From Prevotellaceae bacterium UBA3627 (GTDB taxonomy: Bacteria; Bacteroidota; Bacteroidia; Bacteroidales; Bacteroidaceae), in contig DFLE01000057.1 in assembly GCA_002373375.1 (NCBI GenBank), positions 52,029 through 116,028 of the forward strand: a stretch of 64,000 nt of DNA. The letters are read 5' to 3'. The notes under the pieces are model-generated. The model made no database searches. It was given only the letters and a program-made list of their open reading frames with translations, and was not told where the DNA came from. The position numbers were made by a program, and so were the translations under genes. This document shows, in pieces, positions 26,501 through 33,636 of this stretch (the first letter of the stretch is position 1; each line of letters begins with the position of its first letter).

Positions 26501-29500
26501 GGCAATGGAACCTATTGCTATGCAGTGAATACATCATCATCATGTGACTCTCTCGCCATCAGCGGTGGCAAGTACTATGTAACAGGTGGTAGCACCTACC
26601 GTCTCTATACCTATGGCAAGTCTGCATTGGCTCCAGGCTACGCATATTACAACATGCGCACAGGTGAGGAACTGACAGATTACACTGGTCAGCCGATATA
26701 TGTGGCTATGAGCACTGACACTGTGGAGGTAAGACAAGCTTCAGTCAAGGCAGTGCTGACGAAGGGCGGCGAGGACACCAACTACTATGACTTCAACAGT
26801 GCCTTTGCGGCAGCGCAGCAGTGCACAGCCTCTGACAATGCTACGCTGAAACTGATGAAGAACCGCACAATGGCAAACAGTGAGGGATACATCACGCTTT
26901 CAAGCGGTACGTTCACCCTTGACCTCAACGGCGACACCATCAGCAATTATAGCAGCCAGACAATACTCGTCAGCGGTGCCAACCTGACCATTACAGACAG
27001 CAGCGAAGGCCAAAATGGTGCGCTGATTAATTCTGGCTCGTTTGCAGTTAACATTACAGGCGGTTCGCTCACAGTCCTTGCCGGTAACCTCATTGCACGC
27101 AACACGGCACCGGCATTGTATGTTGGTTCATCATCCCCGACAGTGTCGCTCAAGGGCGGCAAGTATATGTCGAACAGTACATACGGCAGCAGAATTTACA
27201 CCTATGGCAAGTCATTGCTCGCCCCAGGCTATTCATACTATAACCTGAGCACTGACGAGGAAATGAATGATGTCACCAGCGGATACATCTCAATGAGCAA
27301 CACGGCCGACACCTTGATTGTGAAGCAAGGTTCCGTCAAGGCAATACTGACAAAGGGCGATGAGGTGACAACCTACAAAGACTTCAACAGTGCCTTTGCG
27401 GCAGCGCAGCAGTGCAAGGCCAATGAAAAAGCAACGTTGAAACTGATGCAGAATTACGCTATACCGGATAACAAGAGTTATATCACGCTTTCAAGTGGTG
27501 TGTTTACACTCGACCTCAACGGTGACACTATCAGCATCTATAACGCACAGACAATACTCGTTAGCGGTGCCAACCTGACCATCACCGACAGCAGCGAAGG
27601 CCAGAAGGGTGCGCTGATTAATAGAGCTTCGAGTGCAGTTAATGTTACAGACGGCTCGCTTACTGTTCTCGGTGGTAACATTATATCACGCGCATCGGCA
27701 TCGGCATTGAATGTTGGTTCATCATCCCCGACAGTGTCGCTCAAGGGCGGCAAGTATATGTCGAACAGTACATACGGCAACAGAATTTACACCTATGGCA
27801 AGTCATTGCTCGCCCCAGGATATTCATACTATAACCTGCGCACTGACGAGGAGATGAATGATGTCACCAGCGGATACATCTCAATGAGCAACACGGCCGA
27901 CACCTTGATTGTAAAGCAAGGTTCCGTCAAGGCAATACTGACAAAGGGCGATGAGGTGACAACCTACAAAGACTTCAACAGTGCCTTTGCGGCAGCGCAG
28001 CAGTGCACTGCCTCTGACAATGCTACGCTGAAACTGATGAAGAACTGCACGATGCCTTCAAGCGAGGGATACATCACGCTTTCAAGCGGTACGTTCACCC
28101 TTGACCTTAACGGCGACACCATCAGCAACACCAATCAGACAACAATACTTGTAAGCGGTGCTAACCTGACCATCACTGACAGCAGCAAAGGCCAAAATGG
28201 TGCGCTGATTAATTCTGGCTCGTTTGCAGTTAACATTACAGGCGGTTCGCTCACAGTCCTTGCCGGTAACCTCATTGCACGCAACACGGCACCGGCATTG
28301 TATGTTGGTTCATCATCCCCGACAGTGTCGCTCAAGGGTGGCAAGTACATGTCGAACGATACATACGGCTACAGAGTTTATACCTATGGCAAGACATTGC
28401 TTGCCCCAGGATATTCATACTATAACCTGCGCACTGACGAGGAAATGACTGATATCACCAACGGCAGCCTCGCAATGAGCAATATTGCAGATACCTTAGT
28501 GGTAAAACTTGGCTCCGACAAGATGGCGTTGACTAAGGGTGATAATATTACAATCTACAAAGACATCAATGCAGCCTTTGCGGCAGCGCAGCAGTGCACT
28601 GCTGATGACAATGCTACGCTGAAACTGCTGAAGAACGTCACGTTGCCAACAGGAAACGGATACATAACATTGACCGATGGCGCATTCACCCTCGACCTCA
28701 ACGGCGACACGCTGGGTATCAAGGGCGATTGGGTGCTGAAGCTGAACGGTACGGACCTTACAGTGACCGACAGCAGCGAGGACAAGAAGGGCGCACTCGT
28801 CAACACCGCGTCAATTGTGGTATATGCCGTAAACGGTTCGCTGACCATGCAGAGCGGCAACCTGAAGGGTAAAGGCGACTATTCTATCTACAACAATGAA
28901 GCAGGAATGGAGATAACTCTCCTGGACGGAAGCTATAGTGGTGGCATGCAATATCATGCCAACAGCACGCTCAACCTGCCAAATGTTGCAATGTTTGATG
29001 CCGAAGGCAACGAAATAGCACTTAAATATACGGAGTATGTAGATTTCAACTGTTACAGAACCGAAGAGCCGTTCACCGTCAATCCTTACTACACAGTAGG
29101 AGATGTGAAAGGCAAACTGACAAAGGTGGACAACAAGTACTTCGCCGACAAGCTGACACTCGTTGACGGTATGCCATTCAGCTCTGAATATGACTTCACT
29201 GCTGCCGAGGCGGAATACAGCCGCACCATGACTACCAAGTGGGGAACCATCTGTCTGCCGTTTGACGTGACGGTAAGCAGCGTGACCGACAAGACGGAAG
29301 AGGGCTACCAGCCATTCGACTTCTACTATGTGGATGACATCAACGATGATGTGATGACACTCAACAAGGAGACTCAGAAGGTCAGTGCCGGAACAGGTAT
29401 GATACTGCGCCATGACGGTACCGGCGGCGAGGTAAGCATCAAGGAGACCAACGTTGAGGTTTCAAGCAACGCTGCCTGTGCATCAAATGCTACCAACCTC

Positions 29501-29812
29501 TGGGGCACCTTTACCAGTAAGACCATCAACAGTGGTTACTACATTGCCAACGACAAGTTCTGGAATGCAGCCAACCTCGACGAGGGTGCAGTAGTACCTC
29601 CTTACCGTGCTTACGTTGAAGGTTCAGGATGGGCAGCAGCCAAGGGCATCTCAATCTTCGACCCTGAAGAGGAGACTACCGGTGTGACTACTGTCACTGC
29701 CGACAAGGCAGATGCTGACGCATGGTACACCCTCGATGGCGTGAAACTGGGTGCAAAGCCTAATAAGGCCGGCATATACATCCACGGAGGCAAGAAGGTA
29801 GCAGTAAAATAA
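23576..29812 (+). CDS. giant secreted repeat protein with seven ~197-residue units
   Basis: A 2078-residue surface or secreted protein. It has a signal peptide (about 1-26) and an N-terminal region with paired CxxC motifs (CSICHHYF, CAVCNKAL, CEVCGAY), a GLUG-type repeat segment (NVGGLVGFNAGNGVV, about 280-350), then seven tandem units from about residue 480 to 1870. Each unit contains FTLDLNGDTIS, a LTITDSS strand, a GGSLTVLAGN-type strand and a KGGKYMSN strand, as in right-handed beta-helix adhesins. The C-terminus ends in WYTLDGVKLGAKPNKAGIY and GGKKVAVK, the usual end of Prevotella secreted proteins and possibly a sorting signal. Units four to six are nearly identical in places at DNA level. 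A role in adhesion is inferred. Confidence 0.85.
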   Translation: MQQRNFFLTLLMATVMMVLSPQIMRAAVETVTVGEGTSSSNDIPYGNLYKNSTSQMLYAADEIGKKSIIQRYADGEWIIPTSACSHQLIEHAAAPNTCGDDGNTLYYECSICHHYFSDAAAENEMEENSWVIPADPSQHEFTGNYDNNGFGQCAVCNKALYNIYMPAEYDDEENCFHIYNVGQLYWFADKVNNGTLSDEGYPFNAEVYGDLVVNSNVLTNEGELNGDGSNFLAWTPIDNYQGIFNGAGHTIKGLYGGVGLFNNNNGTVTRIYIEDSYFEGDITVGGIVAYNAGTVENSLSLATVKGNSNVGGLVGFNAGNGVVKNCYSRATVKAETTDATRSGKVVGYNEGTLANCYYLSDVADKQETEHPTVISKTAEQFASGEVAWLLNGEKVDETSVWGQCLGNDYAPAEVFPRPTTLYSVWKGYMCFDDSLQYANHNLHAEPNHDHVYGNGICEVCGAYQTPESQTTGGVLTFDIANYGNALYVAKYTNEGNTCAARLVVPKVMMTGSDAYMKISNGTLTLDLNGDTLTTNNSQVILVAGGDVTIHDSSTNGTGAVINGSSHGVNAQSGSLTITGGTFIGSGFAVLTSSSCTSLAISGGKYYATSGPSRLYTPGKSALAPDYSYYNLRTGEELKDYTNMPIFAELSTDTVIVKQASVKAVLTKNGEDTNYYSFNTAFTAAQQCTADDNAMLKLMKNYTIPNGYNAYITLSSGTFTLDLNGDTISNTNQTTILVSGANLTITDSSKGQNGALINSGSYAVNITGGSLTVLAGNLIARNTAPALNVGSSSPTVSLKGGKYMSNNTYGYRVYAYGKSLLAPDYSYYNLRTDEELNDITSGYLKMSNIADTLIVKQASVKAVLTKGGEDTNYYDFNSAFAAAQQCTADDNATLKLMKNRTMPSSEGYITLSSGTFTLDLNGDTIRNSNSQTILVNGANLTITDSSEGQKGALISTSSYAVNATSGSLIITGGTFVGNGTYCYAVNTSSSCDSLAISGGKYYVTGGSTYRLYTYGKSALAPGYAYYNMRTGEELTDYTGQPIYVAMSTDTVEVRQASVKAVLTKGGEDTNYYDFNSAFAAAQQCTASDNATLKLMKNRTMANSEGYITLSSGTFTLDLNGDTISNYSSQTILVSGANLTITDSSEGQNGALINSGSFAVNITGGSLTVLAGNLIARNTAPALYVGSSSPTVSLKGGKYMSNSTYGSRIYTYGKSLLAPGYSYYNLSTDEEMNDVTSGYISMSNTADTLIVKQGSVKAILTKGDEVTTYKDFNSAFAAAQQCKANEKATLKLMQNYAIPDNKSYITLSSGVFTLDLNGDTISIYNAQTILVSGANLTITDSSEGQKGALINRASSAVNVTDGSLTVLGGNIISRASASALNVGSSSPTVSLKGGKYMSNSTYGNRIYTYGKSLLAPGYSYYNLRTDEEMNDVTSGYISMSNTADTLIVKQGSVKAILTKGDEVTTYKDFNSAFAAAQQCTASDNATLKLMKNCTMPSSEGYITLSSGTFTLDLNGDTISNTNQTTILVSGANLTITDSSKGQNGALINSGSFAVNITGGSLTVLAGNLIARNTAPALYVGSSSPTVSLKGGKYMSNDTYGYRVYTYGKTLLAPGYSYYNLRTDEEMTDITNGSLAMSNIADTLVVKLGSDKMALTKGDNITIYKDINAAFAAAQQCTADDNATLKLLKNVTLPTGNGYITLTDGAFTLDLNGDTLGIKGDWVLKLNGTDLTVTDSSEDKKGALVNTASIVVYAVNGSLTMQSGNLKGKGDYSIYNNEAGMEITLLDGSYSGGMQYHANSTLNLPNVAMFDAEGNEIALKYTEYVDFNCYRTEEPFTVNPYYTVGDVKGKLTKVDNKYFADKLTLVDGMPFSSEYDFTAAEAEYSRTMTTKWGTICLPFDVTVSSVTDKTEEGYQPFDFYYVDDINDDVMTLNKETQKVSAGTGMILRHDGTGGEVSIKETNVEVSSNAACASNATNLWGTFTSKTINSGYYIANDKFWNAANLDEGAVVPPYRAYVEGSGWAAAKGISIFDPEEETTGVTTVTADKADADAWYTLDGVKLGAKPNKAGIYIHGGKKVAVK
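25010..29090 (+). repeat. intragenic tandem repeats, period about 590-596 bp
   Basis: Unit starts, marked by the (A/G)SVKA(V/I)LTK codons, fall near 25550, 26144, 26740, 27330, 27921 and 28510, with a more diverged unit before the first. Long stretches (e.g. around 25838-25975, 27025-27165 and 28200-28340) are almost identical in DNA, so unit number may change by recombination. Confidence 0.85.
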
Positions 29813-29828
29813 TAAAAGGAATATAACA

Positions 29829-30002
29829 ATGAGACATACTTATATAAAACCTGAAATGGAGACATTACTGCTCCCTATCTCTGAGATGATATGCGGCAGC
29901 GGTGAAGCGCAGGAAAACATCCCCGGAGGTAATCCCGATGATGAGCAGCAGCCGGGAGTGGCTGACGCGAAAGGTGTATGGAACTTTGATTACGAGGAGT
30001 AA
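29829..30002 (+). CDS. 57-residue conserved-type small peptide
   Basis: An ATG-initiated frame of 57 codons, 16 bp after the giant surface-protein gene. It starts MRHTYIKPEMETLLLPISEM, then CGSGEAQENIPGG, and ends acidic/aromatic with VWNFDYEE. Short proteins opening (M)(K/R)xTYIKPxME and ending in acidic or aromatic residues are frequent in Prevotella and Bacteroides next to surface-protein or regulatory genes; their function is unknown. The leader-like first half and the Gly/Pro/acidic second half recall a precursor peptide with a cleavable leader (cut after CGSG), but no modification or transport genes are adjacent. It is followed by a strong terminator, which supports a real transcript end after this ORF. 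Confidence 0.65.
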   Translation: MRHTYIKPEMETLLLPISEMICGSGEAQENIPGGNPDDEQQPGVADAKGVWNFDYEE

Positions 30003-30070
30003 TACAACTCTATTGTAATCATCACACCACCTTCATCCATGCGGAAGGAGGCGGACAACAATAATGAAGG

Positions 30071-30097
30071 CGGGAACCATCATCAGTATGGTTCCCG
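30071..30097 (+). terminator. rho-independent terminator
   Basis: CGGGAACCAT (30071-30080) pairs perfectly with ATGGTTCCCG (30088-30097), loop of 7, followed by TCTTCGTTTTTTCC. It ends the transcript of the surface protein and small peptide and separates it from the suf locus. Confidence 0.9.
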
Positions 30098-30161
30098 TCT
30101 TCGTTTTTTCCTCTGTCTTGCGAAACTTACTGAAACATTCTTTATTATAAAAAAAAAGTAG

Positions 30162-30169
30162 TAACTTTG
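30162..30169 (+). promoter_or_regulatory. -7 box for sufB
   Basis: TAACTTTG only 8 bp before the sufB ATG at 30178, preceded by an A-run. Transcription would start at or within a few bases of the ATG, implying a leaderless or nearly leaderless mRNA. Confidence 0.65.
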
Positions 30170-30177
30170 CACTCGTA

Positions 30178-31632
30178 ATGGCAGAGAAAAACGAATACGT
30201 CCGCCAGGTGGCGGAACAGAAGTATGAATACGGTTTCACTACCGATGTTCATACTGAGGTCATTCCCGTGGGACTGACCGAGGATATTGTGCGACTCATT
30301 TCTGAGAAGAAAGGTGAGCCGGATTGGATGCTTGACTTCCGTCTGAAGGCGTTCCGCCACTGGCAGACCATGAAGCAGCCGACGTGGGGGCATGTTACCA
30401 TTCCGCCGATAGACTATCAGGCTATATCATACTATGCCGACCCTATGGCGAAGAAGAAGAACCCCAACCTTACGGAGGATGGGCAGATAGACCCTGAACT
30501 GGAAAAGACCTTCGACAAGCTCGGCATTCCGCTTGAGGAGCGACTGGCTCTGAGCGGCGTGGCTGTGGATGCCATCATGGACTCGGTATCGGTGAAGACT
30601 ACATACAAGGATAAGCTGAAGGAGCTCGGCATCATCTTCATGTCAATAGGCGAGGCTATAAAGGAGCACCCTGACCTGATAAAGGAGTATCTGGGTTCGG
30701 TGGTGCCTTACCGTGACAATTTCTTTGCCGCACTTAACTCGGCAGTGTTCTCTGACGGCTCATTCGTTTATATACCGAAGGGAGTGCGCTGTCCTATGGA
30801 ACTGTCATCATACTTCCGCATCAACGCCGCTGGCACAGGACAGTTTGAGCGCACGCTGATAATAGCCGATGACGACGCATACGTCTCATACCTCGAGGGC
30901 TGCACTGCCCCTATGCGCGACGAGAACCAACTGCATGCCGCCATCGTTGAAATAGTGGTAAAAGACCGTGCCGAGGTGAAATACTCTACCGTACAGAACT
31001 GGTATCCGGGCGATGAAAACGGCAAGGGCGGCGTGCTTAACCTCGTGACGAAGCGCGGCGACCTGCGCGGCGAGAACTCCAAGCTTTCATGGACTCAGGT
31101 GGAGACTGGCTCTGCCATAACGTGGAAATACCCATCATGCGTGTTGCGTGGCGACGGTTCGCAGGCTGAGTTCTACTCTGTGGCTGTTACCAACAACTAC
31201 CAGGAGGCTGACACCGGCACGAAGATGATACACATGGGCAGGAACACGAAATCCACGATTATATCGAAGGGTATATCTGCCGGACACTCGCAGAACTCAT
31301 ACCGCGGACTGGTGCGTGCCACCTCAAAGGCCGACGGTGCACGTAACTATTCCTCTTGTGACTCCCTGCTGCTGGGCAGCAACTGCGGTGCGCATACCTT
31401 CCCATATATGGACATACGCAACAACACCGCCGTGGTGGAGCATGAGGCTACGACATCCAAGATAAGCGAGGCGCAGCTGCTATACTGCAACCAGCGTGGC
31501 ATATCTACTGAGGATGCCGTAGGACTCATCGTCAACGGCTATGCCAAGGAGGTATTGCAGAAACTCCCTATGGAATTTGCCGTTGAGGCGCAGAAGCTCC
31601 TCAGCGTGAGTCTGGAGGGAAGTGTGGGGTAA
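30178..31632 (+). CDS. sufB: Fe-S cluster assembly protein SufB
   Basis: SufB is the scaffold subunit of the SufBCD complex on which iron-sulfur clusters are built in the cytoplasm. The 484-residue length is standard. It begins [20 protein letters not shown], contains [17 protein letters not shown], and has the beta-helix core and conserved C-terminal stretch [20 protein letters not shown] with the functional cysteine and nearby acidic residues. It is the first gene of the suf locus, with a -7 box 8 bp upstream. The order sufB-sufC-sufD-sufS is normal for Bacteroidales, but two small accessory loci are interposed here. Confidence 0.97.
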   Translation: MAEKNEYVRQVAEQKYEYGFTTDVHTEVIPVGLTEDIVRLISEKKGEPDWMLDFRLKAFRHWQTMKQPTWGHVTIPPIDYQAISYYADPMAKKKNPNLTEDGQIDPELEKTFDKLGIPLEERLALSGVAVDAIMDSVSVKTTYKDKLKELGIIFMSIGEAIKEHPDLIKEYLGSVVPYRDNFFAALNSAVFSDGSFVYIPKGVRCPMELSSYFRINAAGTGQFERTLIIADDDAYVSYLEGCTAPMRDENQLHAAIVEIVVKDRAEVKYSTVQNWYPGDENGKGGVLNLVTKRGDLRGENSKLSWTQVETGSAITWKYPSCVLRGDGSQAEFYSVAVTNNYQEADTGTKMIHMGRNTKSTIISKGISAGHSQNSYRGLVRATSKADGARNYSSCDSLLLGSNCGAHTFPYMDIRNNTAVVEHEATTSKISEAQLLYCNQRGISTEDAVGLIVNGYAKEVLQKLPMEFAVEAQKLLSVSLEGSVG

Positions 31633-31637
31633 CCACA

Positions 31638-31673
31638 ACCCCTCCCCTTAATCCCCTCCCGAGGGAGGGGAGG
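31638..31673. repeat. REP-like G-rich palindrome, copy 1
   Basis: C-rich block CCCCTCCCCTTAATCCCC followed by a CCCTCCCGAGGGAGGG hairpin, starting 6 bp after the sufB stop. Same orientation as copy 2 (33028-33063), inverse of copy 3 (33597-33630). Confidence 0.85.
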
Positions 31674-31741
31674 ATATATGGATTTGCTTACTGACGTTCA
31701 ACATCAAAAGAATAACAGTATCTTAACTCTGAAGAAGATAT

Positions 31742-32140
31742 ATGAATAAAAAGATTATTGCGGCGATAATACTCCTCGCCATAATACTTGTAGCGGTGGT
31801 AACCTGTCCCGGCAAGCAGGCACATCAGGATGCTGTAATAGCAGAGATGAACAGTGCCGTAAAGCATGCGCTGAATGATAATGACAGCACAGAGCAGGAG
31901 AAGTCTGACCTTGAGAAAGGTTTTGCTGCCCTGGGCACCATGTTCGTGCAAAAGGCCCTGGAGGCAACACTGGAGTATAACTTGGAGTTAAACAACTATT
32001 TCCTGTTCAGTACGAGCAGCATAGAGACAGGAGACGAAAAGCAAACGCTCTCCATAGGTGTCTTTGGACATGTCTTTACCACCTTCGACCGTGATGACGT
32101 AAAAGAGAAACTTGATGAAGCTATAGGCGGAGGGCTGTAA
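31742..32140 (+). CDS. small membrane-anchored protein (possible DUF4359)
   Basis: A 132-residue protein with an N-terminal membrane or signal-anchor segment (KKIIAAIILLAIILVAVVTC), then CPGKQAHQDAVIAEMNSAVK, a charged helical middle, and a beta-rich end (TLSIGVFGHVFTTF). The CP-KQAH motif just after the membrane segment and the overall size recall DUF4359-type proteins, but I am not certain of the family. Function is unknown. It sits between sufB and sufC, after a REP-like palindrome, and has no evident link to Fe-S biogenesis, so it may be a later insertion into the suf locus. sufC then has its own promoter box. Confidence 0.7.
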   Translation: MNKKIIAAIILLAIILVAVVTCPGKQAHQDAVIAEMNSAVKHALNDNDSTEQEKSDLEKGFAALGTMFVQKALEATLEYNLELNNYFLFSTSSIETGDEKQTLSIGVFGHVFTTFDRDDVKEKLDEAIGGGL

Positions 32141-32224
32141 TGTTGTTCCAATAAATTAAATTAAGGAGACACAGAAGGGATTGCTCAAATTAAAACTTCT
32201 ACGAAATTATTTTTTTTTAATAAT

Positions 32225-32232
32225 TATTTTTG
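32225..32232 (+). promoter_or_regulatory. -7 box for sufC
   Basis: TATTTTTG, 27 bp before ATG 32260. It overlaps the TTG 32230 start of a longer frame, so ATG 32260 is preferred. Confidence 0.55.
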
Positions 32233-32259
32233 CATAATCAACGTAATCTTAGAATTACT

Positions 32260-33006
32260 ATGCTTGAAATAAAAAACTTACATGCCAAGGCTGGCGACAA
32301 GGAAATACTGAAGGGTGTGAACCTCACCATCAACGATGGCGAGATACATGCCTTGATGGGCACTAACGGTGCCGGTAAGTCAACACTGTCTAACGTGATA
32401 GTGGGTAATCCCGCTTACGAGGTGACAGAGGGCGAGATACTGTTTAACGGACAGGACCTGCTCTCTATGAGCGCCGATGAGCGCGCCAATGCCGGCATAT
32501 TCATGTCGTTCCAGATGCCGGTGGAGATACCGGGAGTGTCAATGACCAACTTTATGAAGGCTGCCGTCAACGCCCGTCGCAAGGCACAGGGACTGGAGCC
32601 TATGAAGGCCACCGACTTCATCAAGCTGATGAAGGAGAAACGCCAGCTGGTGGAGATAGACCAAAAGCTGATGTCACGCTCTGTAAACGAGGGTTTCTCC
32701 GGTGGCGAGAAGAAGCGCAACGAGATTTTCCAGATGGCAATGCTGGAGCCTACCTTCTGCATACTCGACGAGACCGACTCAGGTCTTGACGTTGACGCCC
32801 TGCGCATCGTCGCCACAGGCTTCAACAAACTGCGCACTGAGAAGACATCAGCTATCGTCATAACCCACTACCAGCGTCTGCTTGACTATATAAAGCCCGA
32901 CATAGTGCATGTGCTCATTGACGGCCGAATAGTAAAGACCGGCGGTCCTGACCTTGCACAGAAGATTGAGGACGAGGGCTTTGACTGGATAAAGGAGAGT
33001 TTGTAA
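32260..33006 (+). CDS. sufC: Fe-S cluster assembly ATPase SufC
   Basis: SufC is the ABC-type ATPase that drives conformational change of the SufBCD scaffold. The predicted 248-residue protein begins [20 protein letters not shown], with Walker [13 protein letters not shown], the SufC-specific segment [14 protein letters not shown], signature [11 protein letters not shown], Walker [15 protein letters not shown] and the switch histidine in [16 protein letters not shown] at 32230 would add ten residues but overlaps the promoter box. The gene is separated from sufB by a membrane protein gene and from sufD by an MNT/HEPN remnant. Confidence 0.97.
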   Translation: MLEIKNLHAKAGDKEILKGVNLTINDGEIHALMGTNGAGKSTLSNVIVGNPAYEVTEGEILFNGQDLLSMSADERANAGIFMSFQMPVEIPGVSMTNFMKAAVNARRKAQGLEPMKATDFIKLMKEKRQLVEIDQKLMSRSVNEGFSGGEKKRNEIFQMAMLEPTFCILDETDSGLDVDALRIVATGFNKLRTEKTSAIVITHYQRLLDYIKPDIVHVLIDGRIVKTGGPDLAQKIEDEGFDWIKESL

Positions 33007-33027
33007 CCCCTCCACGACCCAACCACG

Positions 33028-33063
33028 ACCCCTCCCCTTAGTCCCCTCCCGAGGGAGGGGAAG
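33028..33063. repeat. REP-like G-rich palindrome, copy 2
   Basis: CCCCTCCCCTTAGTCCCC then CCCTCCCGAGGGAGGG, 21 bp after the sufC stop and before the nucleotidyltransferase gene. It is preceded by ACCACGA, as copy 1 is by ACCACAA. Confidence 0.85.
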
Positions 33064-33099
33064 GGATTACGATTACTGATTAAAAGAAAGGATTACAAT

Positions 33100-33414
33100 A
33101 TGCAACGCAAGGAAATAGTAAGCCAAATAAGTGATGCCATAAAAGGTGTGGCACCCACTGCTACAGCCATACTCTATGGTTCGGAGGCAAGAGGTGAGGC
33201 ACGTCCAGACAGTGACATAGATGTCCTGATACTGCTTGACGGTGATCATATTGACTTGAAACGTGAGATGGCTGTTACAGATCCTTTGTGGCAGATTGAA
33301 TGGAAAACAGGCATACCTATCTCACCGACGGTGATGCTTCGCAGCCAGTGGGAACAAATGCCATTCAAAACACCTTTCTATCTTAATGTAGTAAACGAGG
33401 GAAAAGAAATATGA
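33100..33414 (+). CDS. MNT-type nucleotidyltransferase domain protein
   Basis: A 104-residue minimal nucleotidyltransferase. The signature GSEARGEARPDSDIDVLIL (residues 28-46) contains the GSxxxG and DxD elements of the pol-beta fold. Such MNT proteins pair with HEPN proteins in toxin-antitoxin modules, where MNT is the antitoxin and can AMPylate the HEPN toxin. The stop overlaps the start of a 52-codon frame that is only the end of a HEPN protein. The pair lies between two inverted REP-like palindromes inside the suf locus, suggesting acquisition by insertion. The MNT itself looks intact. Confidence 0.85.
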   Translation: MQRKEIVSQISDAIKGVAPTATAILYGSEARGEARPDSDIDVLILLDGDHIDLKREMAVTDPLWQIEWKTGIPISPTVMLRSQWEQMPFKTPFYLNVVNEGKEI

Positions 33415-33569
33415 AAGAGACACTTGACGAGAAAAGCCGCCAGAGCCTGATTGAGAAGCGACACAGCAGCGACTATGAAGCTTTCGCATACTGTGACAAG
33501 GCAATGGTGAATGAACTTACACCCATGGCAATCGCCTTCATTGAGAGAATAAAAGAAATACTGGAATAA
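33411..33569 (+). pseudogene. HEPN domain protein remnant (C-terminal part only)
   Basis: A 52-codon frame overlapping the MNT stop (ATGA). After a few ordinary start residues (MKETLDEKSRQ) it reads SLIEKRHSSDYEAFAYCDK and ends IAFIERIKEILE. This corresponds to the last third of HEPN proteins, where the family has FEKRHxGDYxDF and a final IxxI helix. The N-terminal two helices with the RNase Rx4-6H motif are missing. It is a truncated partner of the MNT gene and presumably inactive as a toxin, or possibly a retained minimal binding fragment. It was too short to be picked up in a usual ORF scan. Confidence 0.7.
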
Positions 33570-33596
33570 AAAACTATTACCCTTTTACCATATACT

Positions 33597-33630
33597 TTCC
33601 CTCCCGAGGAAGGGGATTAAGGGGAGGGGT
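33597..33630. repeat. REP-like G-rich palindrome, copy 3 (inverted)
   Basis: CCCTCCCGAGGAAGGGG followed by ATTAAGGGGAGGGG: the reverse of copies 1 and 2. It lies 6 bp before the sufD ATG and so covers its ribosome-binding region. Confidence 0.85.
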
Positions 33631-33636
33631 TTCACT

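Noticed and set aside
25768..28350. Several minus-strand frames with PPLSDTVGDDEP-type repeats
   Set aside because: Antisense shadows of the tandem repeats in the giant surface-protein gene.
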